From positions 1 to 10,567 of the forward strand of contig URIC01000055.1 of the NCBI GenBank assembly GCA_900547755.1: DNA of 10,567 bases. Reading direction: 5' to 3'. Shown here piece after piece: positions 1-5,205 of this stretch (positions are counted from its first letter, which is position 1; the number at the start of each line of letters is the position of its first letter). This DNA is from an uncultured Bacteroidales bacterium (GTDB lineage: Bacteria; Bacteroidota; Bacteroidia; Bacteroidales; Muribaculaceae). The translations under genes and the position numbers were made by a program. The notes under the pieces were generated by a model. That model was not told where the DNA came from. It saw only the letters and a list, made by a program, of their open reading frames with translations, and did not search any database.

Positions 1-1
1 C

Positions 2-1825
2 AAGTGGCGTAAGGAAAAACGCGAAGAGGCCCATTCCCGCGAACAGGCACAGGCTGAACGCGAAGCAGCCGAAAGCAAGGTAATAAAGATTACCGAGTTC
101 GTGACCGCCAACGACCTCGCCAACCTTATGGAAGTCCCCGTCACAAAGGTCATCGGCACCTGCATGAGCCTCGGCCTTATGGTCAGCATCAACCAGCGAC
201 TTGATGCGGAGACCATCAATATCGTGGCCGAGGAGTTCGGTTTCTCCACCGAATATGTCAGCGCCGAAGTGAGCGAGGCCATCACCGTGGAGGAAGACAA
301 AGAAGAAGACCTCGTGCCCCGTCCTCCCATTGTCACGGTCATGGGACATGTGGACCACGGCAAGACATCGCTGCTGGACTACATCCGCAAGGCCAACGTC
401 ATCGCAGGCGAGGCCGGCGGTATCACACAACACATAGGCGCATACAACGTCACCCTTTCCGACGGCCGTCACATCACATTCCTCGACACTCCGGGACACG
501 AGGCCTTCACCGCCATGCGTGCCCGAGGCGCCAAGGTCACGGACCTCGCTATAATTATCGTAGCCGCCGACGACGACGTCATGCCACAGACCGTGGAGGC
601 TATCAATCATGCCTCTGCCGCCGGTGTGCCCATCGTCTTCGCCATCAACAAGATAGACAAGCCCGCCGCTAACCCCGACAAGATTAAGGAGCAACTCTCC
701 GCCATGAACTATCTGGTGGAGGACTGGGGCGGCAAATACCAGAGCCAGGACATATCCGCCAAGAAGGGTATCGGCGTAGAGGAGCTTATGGACAAAGTTC
801 TGCTCGAGGCTGAGATGCTCGACCTGAAGGCCAACCCCGACCGCAACGCCATAGGCTCGATTATCGAGTCCTCCCTGGACAAGGGCCGAGGCTACGTAGC
901 CACCGTGCTGGTGCAGAACGGCACCCTGCATGTGGGAGACGTAATCCTGGCCGGTACGCACTACGGCAAAATCAAGGCCATGTTCAACGAGCGCAATCAG
1001 CGCGTCAAGGAAGCCGGCCCGGCCACCCCGGTGCTGGTACTCGGTCTGAACGGCGCCCCCACTGCCGGCGACACATTCAATGTGCTTGACTCCGAGCAGG
1101 AAGCCCGCGAAATCGCCAACAAGCGTGAGCAACTGCAGCGCGAACTGGCCAACCGTACCCAGAAGCGCCTCGGCCTCAGCGAGCTGGCCCGCCGCAAAGC
1201 CCTGGGCGACTTCCACGAGCTCAACCTTATCGTCAAGGGCGACGTGGACGGCTCCATCGAGGCGCTCTCCGACTCCCTCATCAAGCTCTCCACACCTGAG
1301 GTGCAGGTCAATGTCCTACACAAGGGCGTGGGCGCCATCTCCGAGAGCGACGTCACCCTGGCCGCCGCCTCCGACGCAATCATCATCGGCTTCCAGGTAC
1401 GTCCCTCCGCCAACGCCCGGCGCGAAGCCGAGAAGGAGGGCGTGGAAATCCGTCTATACTCCGTGATCTACAAGGCCATAGAAGAGGTAAAGGATGCCAT
1501 GGAAGGTATGCTTTCGCCCGAGATACGCGAAGAGATTACCGGCACCGCCGAAATCCTCCAGACATTCCACATCTCGAAGGTGGGCACAATCGCCGGCGCC
1601 ATCGTACGCGACGGCAAGGTGAAACGTTCCTCCAAGGTACGTGTCATACGCGACGGCATAGTAATCTACTCCGGCGAACTCGGCAGCCTCAAACGCTTCA
1701 AGGACGATGCCAAAGAGGTGGTTTCCGGATTCGAATGTGGTCTCTCCATACAGAACTACAACAATATCGAGGTGGGCGACATGATTGAGGCTTACGAGGA
1801 AGTGGCCGTCAAGAAGACCCTCTAA
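2..1825 (+). CDS. infB: Translation initiation factor IF-2 (3' part, 5' end outside window)
   Basis: IF-2 is the GTPase that brings fMet-tRNA to the 30S subunit and promotes 70S joining in the cytoplasm. The frame is open from the first bases, so the gene starts upstream; the GTG at 101 is internal and not the start. 607 residues are visible. From the Bacteroidales family length (roughly 950-1000 aa, from memory) some 350-400 N-terminal residues are missing. Numbering from base 2: a charged linker (1-25), the IF2_N domain (about 27-80), then the GTPase with G1 GHVDHGKT (115-122), the switch region GGITQHIGAY, G3 DTPGHE (from 162), G4 NKID (from 216) and G5 SAK (from 252). Domain II follows, then domain 3 with GDVDGSIEAL (from 413), and the C-terminal fMet-tRNA-binding domain with the conserved FECGL segment. 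All key GTPase residues are intact. The stop is TAA, and folK starts 16 bases later. Confidence 0.98.
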   Translation, partial: KWRKEKREEAHSREQAQAEREAAESKVIKITEFVTANDLANLMEVPVTKVIGTCMSLGLMVSINQRLDAETINIVAEEFGFSTEYVSAEVSEAITVEEDKEEDLVPRPPIVTVMGHVDHGKTSLLDYIRKANVIAGEAGGITQHIGAYNVTLSDGRHITFLDTPGHEAFTAMRARGAKVTDLAIIIVAADDDVMPQTVEAINHASAAGVPIVFAINKIDKPAANPDKIKEQLSAMNYLVEDWGGKYQSQDISAKKGIGVEELMDKVLLEAEMLDLKANPDRNAIGSIIESSLDKGRGYVATVLVQNGTLHVGDVILAGTHYGKIKAMFNERNQRVKEAGPATPVLVLGLNGAPTAGDTFNVLDSEQEAREIANKREQLQRELANRTQKRLGLSELARRKALGDFHELNLIVKGDVDGSIEALSDSLIKLSTPEVQVNVLHKGVGAISESDVTLAAASDAIIIGFQVRPSANARREAEKEGVEIRLYSVIYKAIEEVKDAMEGMLSPEIREEITGTAEILQTFHISKVGTIAGAIVRDGKVKRSSKVRVIRDGIVIYSGELGSLKRFKDDAKEVVSGFECGLSIQNYNNIEVGDMIEAYEEVAVKKTL

Positions 1826-1841
1826 ACCGTGAATCCCTGAT

Positions 1842-2315
1842 ATGTACGCCATTATCAACATAGGCAGCAACCTTGGCAACCGGCGCCTAAACCTGAGCCG
1901 GGCCATGGCTGCCGTGATGAACAGATTCGGCAATCTGGAGATGAGCCACACTGTGGAGACCGAGCCTTTCGGCTTCGAGAGTCCGCACAAATTCCTGAAT
2001 GTCTGCATAATGTTCCAGACAGATATGCAGCCGCAGGAATTACTGGAGACTCTCCAGGAGATGGAACGCTCCATCTGCCCGGATTCGCACCGCACGCCCA
2101 AAGGAGAATACGCCGACCGGGTCATCGACATAGACCTCATAGCCGTAGACGACTGTGTAGTGGATACTCCCGCACTGAAGTTGCCGCACCCCGGACTGGA
2201 AAACCGCCGTTTCTTCCTTGAACCCCTGAACGAGATAGCTCCCGGCTGGCATCACCCCGTAAGCGGCCTGACACCCGCCGAGATGCTTGCCGCACTGTCC
2301 TCGGATTCCGACTGA
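1842..2315 (+). CDS. folK: 2-amino-4-hydroxy-6-hydroxymethyldihydropteridine diphosphokinase (HPPK)
   Basis: HPPK transfers pyrophosphate from ATP to 6-hydroxymethyl-7,8-dihydropterin, the step before dihydropteroate synthase in folate synthesis; it is a cytosolic monomer. The 157-aa product matches the usual length of about 160. Seen in the sequence: the N-terminal strand with IGSNLGNR (7-14); TEPFGF (40-45) followed by FLNV; the signature DRVIDIDL (92-99), whose D96 and D98 correspond to the two Mg-binding aspartates of the family; and LPHPGLENRRFFLEPL (114-129), the conserved loop that contacts ATP and pterin. The ATG at 1842 is chosen because the conserved first beta strand begins immediately after it. 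With only 16 bases after the infB stop and no promoter seen between them, co-transcription with infB is likely. A strong hairpin lies downstream. Confidence 0.95.
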   Translation: MYAIINIGSNLGNRRLNLSRAMAAVMNRFGNLEMSHTVETEPFGFESPHKFLNVCIMFQTDMQPQELLETLQEMERSICPDSHRTPKGEYADRVIDIDLIAVDDCVVDTPALKLPHPGLENRRFFLEPLNEIAPGWHHPVSGLTPAEMLAALSSDSD

Positions 2316-2371
2316 ATAATCCTCCGCAAAGGCCCCGCGTAGCGGCCTGCGGCTGCCGACCCCCACACGAC

Positions 2372-2416
2372 GCAGAGGCTCCACACTGTACCGACACGAC
2401 AGTGTGGAGCCTCCGC
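2372..2416 (+). terminator. Long hairpin downstream of folK, possible terminator without a T-tract
   Basis: Bases 2375-2389 (GAGGCTCCACACTGT) pair perfectly with 2399-2413 over a 9-base loop. Two more pairs lie outside a single A/C mismatch (2374/2414), giving an 18-position stem. What follows (CGCATATATTCCG) is not T-rich, so it does not meet the classic intrinsic-terminator form on either strand. It may end or stabilise the infB-folK transcript; the terminator role is inferred from position and stem strength. Confidence 0.55.
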
Positions 2417-2515
2417 ATATATTCCGACTGTCCATCTGCCTGCACATTACGTGCAACGCTTCCGATAACGTTTTTTCGGTTATTTTTATTTTTATAATGC
2501 GATTTGTTCCAAATA

Positions 2516-2527
2516 AATTTGCAAATT
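2516..2527. promoter_or_regulatory. 12-bp perfect palindrome overlapping the -33 element (possible operator)
   Basis: AATTTGCAAATT reads identically on both strands, and its left half covers the TTTG of the -33 element. A dimeric regulator bound here would block polymerase. That it is an operator, and that the adjacent Crp-like protein binds it, is inference; the region is AT-rich, so chance is possible. Confidence 0.35.
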
Positions 2528-2549
2528 CGGAATATTTCGATTAACTTTG
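2518..2549 (+). promoter_or_regulatory. Bacteroides-type promoter of the Crp-like regulator
   Basis: TTTG at 2518-2521 (-33 element) and TAACTTTG at 2542-2549 (a full match to the -7 consensus TAnnTTTG) are separated by 20 bases, the spacing expected for the Bacteroidota primary sigma factor. The predicted start of transcription is near 2553-2556, leaving a leader of about 120 bases before the ATG at 2679. Confidence 0.7.
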
Positions 2550-2678
2550 CGTACTTATATCAATAGACTGCAAAAACGGCGCAATTAGTTTATCAGAACC
2601 GATGACATTCGAGACGAGCTAACCAAATGATATAACTACTTTCTCCGTTCACATAACTGGCCCGATGCCTATATCGAC

Positions 2679-3272
2679 ATGGAAAGACTTAAAGAATTGC
2701 TGAATAAAGAATGTGACCGCGTCCTGAGCAGCGAGGAATGGGATGCCCTTTTCGCGCTTGCCTCCGTTGTCACATTGAAGAAAGGCGAGGTGCTGATAAG
2801 CCCCGGAGAAGTCAAGCCCGACGTCTATATAGTGAAAGAGGGCATATTGCGCGGCGTAGACTTCAACGGCGACCATGAGCGCACATTCTGCTTCGGTCTG
2901 CCCGGCACCATCTTCAATTCCCGATTCTCATTCTACAAGAAACTGCCATCCTACTATCAGATAGAAGCGTGCTGTCCCAGCGTCATTCTCCGTATACCCC
3001 GCGAGGACTACATAGCCCTTACCGACAGCAACCACGCATTTGCCGTCTGGGCCTTGCACTATGCCTGGTATGAGCAATACCTGGAGGAAGACCGTGAGAG
3101 TACCGTGCATAACGGCAACGCCAAACAACGCTACCTGCATATGCTCAAGACGCGCCCGGCCATAGTAAAAGGCGTATCCCAATGTGTTCTCGCCTCCTAT
3201 TTAGGGGTGACTCCCGAGTATCTGTGCCGTGTCAAGGCGAGTATCCTGCGCAAAGAAAAAACCAATAAATAG
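2679..3272 (+). CDS. Crp/Fnr-family transcriptional regulator
   Basis: This 197-aa protein has the layout of the short Crp/Fnr-like regulators common in Bacteroidales. A cyclic-nucleotide-binding-like beta roll spans about 20-125, with KKGEVLISPGEVKPDVYIVKEG (34-55) as its recognisable core. A helical linker (about 120-148) leads to a C-terminal DNA-binding segment with the helix-turn-helix LASYLGVTPEYLCRVK (171-186). The phosphate-binding cassette of true cAMP-binding members (GE near the start, Arg-Ser/Thr near the end) is not seen at 72-92, so cAMP binding is doubtful and the ligand is unknown. There is no four-cysteine Fnr iron-sulfur signature. ATG 2679 is the only in-frame ATG after the TGA at 2628. 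No Shine-Dalgarno sequence is visible, as is usual in this phylum. The gene has its own promoter and lies 181 bases upstream of the exported-protein cluster, making it a candidate regulator of itself and of that cluster, by inference only. Confidence 0.85.
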   Translation: MERLKELLNKECDRVLSSEEWDALFALASVVTLKKGEVLISPGEVKPDVYIVKEGILRGVDFNGDHERTFCFGLPGTIFNSRFSFYKKLPSYYQIEACCPSVILRIPREDYIALTDSNHAFAVWALHYAWYEQYLEEDRESTVHNGNAKQRYLHMLKTRPAIVKGVSQCVLASYLGVTPEYLCRVKASILRKEKTNK

Positions 3273-3334
3273 CCTTCGGACAATAAAAAAATCACATTTC
3301 GGAGAGTCTTTTCCCAATTTATTAAACTATGTCA

Positions 3335-3366
3335 ATGTTTTAATCTTTTTGTCTGCTTTAACTTTG
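3335..3366 (+). promoter_or_regulatory. Probable promoter of the M6 protease gene (strong -7, weak -33)
   Basis: TAACTTTG at 3359-3366 matches TAnnTTTG fully and lies in the same 11-base context (TTAACTTTGCG, 3358-3368) as the regulator's promoter. The expected -33 position has only AATG/ATG-like sequence (3334-3337) about 21 bases upstream, so it may need an activator. Transcription would start near 3370-3373, about 80 bases before the protease ATG. Confidence 0.55.
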
Positions 3367-3378
3367 CGACAAGATTAA
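3340..3378. repeat. 8-bp inverted repeat bracketing the protease -7 element
   Basis: TTAATCTT (3340-3347) and AAGATTAA (3371-3378) are exact reverse complements 31 bases apart, about three helical turns, one on each side of the -7 element. The right arm falls at the predicted transcription start. This could be a pair of operator half-sites; the short AT-rich arms could also arise by chance. Confidence 0.35.
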
Positions 3379-3392
3379 TTGATAATCCGCTT

Positions 3393-3412
3393 GCCGAGGC
3401 TTGTGCCGAGGC
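3393..3412 (+). repeat. Tandem GCCGAGGC direct repeat in the protease leader
   Basis: GCCGAGGC occurs at 3393-3400 and again at 3405-3412, a 12-base period, inside the predicted 5' untranslated leader. TGCC (3392-3395) could also pair with GGCA (3410-3413) in a weak hairpin. The role is unknown. Confidence 0.4.
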
Positions 3413-3453
3413 ATAGCGTCCAATGATTCTTTAACCTACCATTCATAAACAAC

Positions 3454-5157
3454 ATGAAAAGATTCACTTACTTACTGGGTTGCCTTCTCGCAGGTTCGGC
3501 CATGGCTCTGGCGGTGCCGGCGATGCCCGGACTCATGAAACTCGTCCAGCCGGACGGGAGTGTGGTAGAAGCCACCATAAAAGGCGATGAGCATTTCCAC
3601 TATTACGAGACAGCCGCCGGAGAAATCCTGCTGCGCGACGATGCGGGCACTCTGCGCCCCGCAGTGATAGCCGACAACGGCGAACTGCAGGCCCGAGGCA
3701 CCATAACCGGCACTCCCACACCGCAGCCGGTACGCCGGGCCGTCATGGATGCTATGAGCCGACAGACAGCCGCCGCTTCCGGGGCGGAACGTGTGGCTCC
3801 CAACGTGATACCCTCCAAATTCCCCACTACCGGCACAGTGACCGGCCTTATCCTCCTGGTGGAGTATCAGGACGTGAAACTCACCCCTCAGTCCACCAAG
3901 GAGTACTACGAACAGAAGTGCAACCAGCCGAATTACGTCAGCGAAGCCACTTACGGCTCAGTCTATGACTACTTCGTCTCTCAGAGCGACGGCAAGTTCA
4001 CCCCGCACTTCGATGTGGTGGGTCCGCTTACCCTCCCCGAGAACCGCGCTTACTACGGCATGAGCGACGGCGGCCTGGTGAATCAGTTCCGCGACGCCTG
4101 CCTCGTGGCCGACGAGCAGGGTCTCGACTTCTCCAAGTATGACCTGAACGAGGACGGCTTCATAGACTTCCTGTTCGTCATCTTCGCCGGCCACGGCGAA
4201 GCTCAGGGCGGTCCTTTCGAGTCCGTATGGCCGGCCATGCAGGATTTGTCGAACTATGTGTTCGACTATTTCGACGGTCTGAATCTGGGTGTCGCGGCCT
4301 GCTCCTGCGAACTCAAGGGAGGCTCCGGCACAGAGATGGACGGCGTAGGCACCATCTGCCACGAGTTCAGCCACATTCTCGGCCTGGCAGACATATACGA
4401 CACCTCCAACCAGGGCGGTCACGGCATGTGCCACTACGACATCATGGACATAGGCACATACAACGACAAGCAGGTGACGCCCTCGGGCTACACCGCGATG
4501 GACAAATACACATTGGGCTGGCTCGACCCCGTAGTGCTTGACGCTCCCCGCAAAGATGTGCGGCTGCGCCCCTTCAACTCCACTCACGACGCCGCGTTCA
4601 TAGTCAATCCGGACAACCCCGATGAGTATTACACCCTGGAGAACCGTCAGCAGCAAGGCTGGGACAAAGGTATTCCGGGCCACGGACTGGTAATCTCCTA
4701 TTGCCACTACGACAAGCGCCACTGGAACCGCAACACTGTTAACGCGGCCTCGGCCGGCTACGAGCATGTACGCATAGTGGCGGCCGACAACATCTGGCAG
4801 TCCACCCTGACAGACGAGGCCGGCGACCCCTTCCCCGGCACGATGGCCAACACTTCTCTCTCCGCCGAGACCCGCCCGGCTGCCTTCTGGTACTCCTCCG
4901 GCGAACCTGTGAAGTGGGTCATTTCCAACATTAGGGAAGACCAGGACGGTGTCATCACTTTCGACTTCAGCGACACTACCGGCATTGACGCCGTAGCCTC
5001 CGACACCACCGACATCCGCGTCATCGGCAACTCCGTCATAGTCCCCGAAGGCTCCATGGTCTTTGACATCACCGGCCGCAAAGTCGTCCCCGAGGCTCTC
5101 CCCTCCGGCATTTATGTGGTAAGGACTCCGAACCGGACCGTAAAGGTACGCATCTGA
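3454..5157 (+). CDS. Secreted M6-family zinc metalloprotease with T9SS-type C-terminal sorting domain
   Basis: This is a predicted extracellular endopeptidase of 567 aa. A signal peptide (1-20) ends in the signal peptidase I site ALA. A propeptide-like segment (about 24-110) includes QPDG and GDEHFHYY. The M6 catalytic domain (about 125-490) contains the calcium-site-like DLNEDGFID (230-238), FAGHGEAQGG, and the zinc motif HEFSHILGLAD (303-313), in which H303 and H307 bind zinc, E304 is the catalytic glutamate and D313 completes HExxHxxGxxD. A Met-turn candidate YDIMDIG has M331. The later family-typical segment CHYDKRHWNRNTVN is present. Residues 509-567 form a type A sorting domain (VFDITGRKVV, LPSGIYVV, ending KVRI), predicted to send the protein through T9SS to the surface or medium. 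Active-site residues are intact. The next gene starts 48 bases downstream, probably in the same transcript. The natural substrate cannot be told. Confidence 0.93.
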   Translation: MKRFTYLLGCLLAGSAMALAVPAMPGLMKLVQPDGSVVEATIKGDEHFHYYETAAGEILLRDDAGTLRPAVIADNGELQARGTITGTPTPQPVRRAVMDAMSRQTAAASGAERVAPNVIPSKFPTTGTVTGLILLVEYQDVKLTPQSTKEYYEQKCNQPNYVSEATYGSVYDYFVSQSDGKFTPHFDVVGPLTLPENRAYYGMSDGGLVNQFRDACLVADEQGLDFSKYDLNEDGFIDFLFVIFAGHGEAQGGPFESVWPAMQDLSNYVFDYFDGLNLGVAACSCELKGGSGTEMDGVGTICHEFSHILGLADIYDTSNQGGHGMCHYDIMDIGTYNDKQVTPSGYTAMDKYTLGWLDPVVLDAPRKDVRLRPFNSTHDAAFIVNPDNPDEYYTLENRQQQGWDKGIPGHGLVISYCHYDKRHWNRNTVNAASAGYEHVRIVAADNIWQSTLTDEAGDPFPGTMANTSLSAETRPAAFWYSSGEPVKWVISNIREDQDGVITFDFSDTTGIDAVASDTTDIRVIGNSVIVPEGSMVFDITGRKVVPEALPSGIYVVRTPNRTVKVRI

Positions 5158-5205
5158 CAATACATAACTTTTCATCAAAAACATAACAACCAAAATCCTA
5201 CAATT

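Larger units (their letters stand above)
2316..2678. other. 363-base intergenic region between folK and the Crp-like regulator
   Basis: No convincing gene lies here. The left part (2316-2440) is GC-rich and contains the long hairpin at 2372-2416. A small 5-bp hairpin (TGCAC/GTGCA, 2441-2455) follows. Around 2465-2493 there is a weak ATAAC/GTTAT stem followed by T-rich sequence, which could be a poor terminator. From about 2470 the DNA becomes strongly AT-rich and includes a 12-bp palindrome and a Bacteroides-type promoter. Beyond the predicted start site lies a leader of about 120 bases. It contains one six-codon open frame (2602-2622) with nothing to support its being a gene. Confidence 0.7.

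Noticed and set aside
101..103. GTG as a possible start of infB
   Set aside because: The same frame is open to the window edge with a charged linker and the start of the IF2_N domain upstream, so the GTG is an internal valine codon.
1454..2140. 228-codon minus-strand open frame spanning the infB-folK junction
   Set aside because: Overlaps two certain genes and gives no recognisable protein.
2602..2622. Six-codon leader peptide (MTFETS) upstream of the regulator
   Set aside because: Too short to support, without a ribosome site, and with no repeated codons or attenuator structure after it.
3292..3296. TCACA, a half-site of the E. coli CRP consensus, upstream of the protease
   Set aside because: No TGTGA partner at the right spacing; a 5-base match in an AT-rich gap is not informative.
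3454..3483. Possible lipoprotein signal at Cys10 of the M6 protease
   Set aside because: LLGC looks like a lipobox, but only a few hydrophobic residues precede the cysteine. A better signal peptidase I site (ALA, residue 20) follows a full hydrophobic core, and the protein has a T9SS-type sorting domain.
5165..5172. TAACTTTT as a -7 element for the 965-aa gene
   Set aside because: Seven of eight bases match TAnnTTTG, but no -33 element is present, and the 48-base gap is better explained by co-transcription with the protease gene.
3958..5193. 411-codon open frame on the minus strand across the M6 protease
   Set aside because: It lies entirely opposite a gene with intact catalytic motifs. Its translation is low-complexity, rich in Val, Gly and Ala, with no recognisable domain, as expected from GC-rich codon bias on the other strand.
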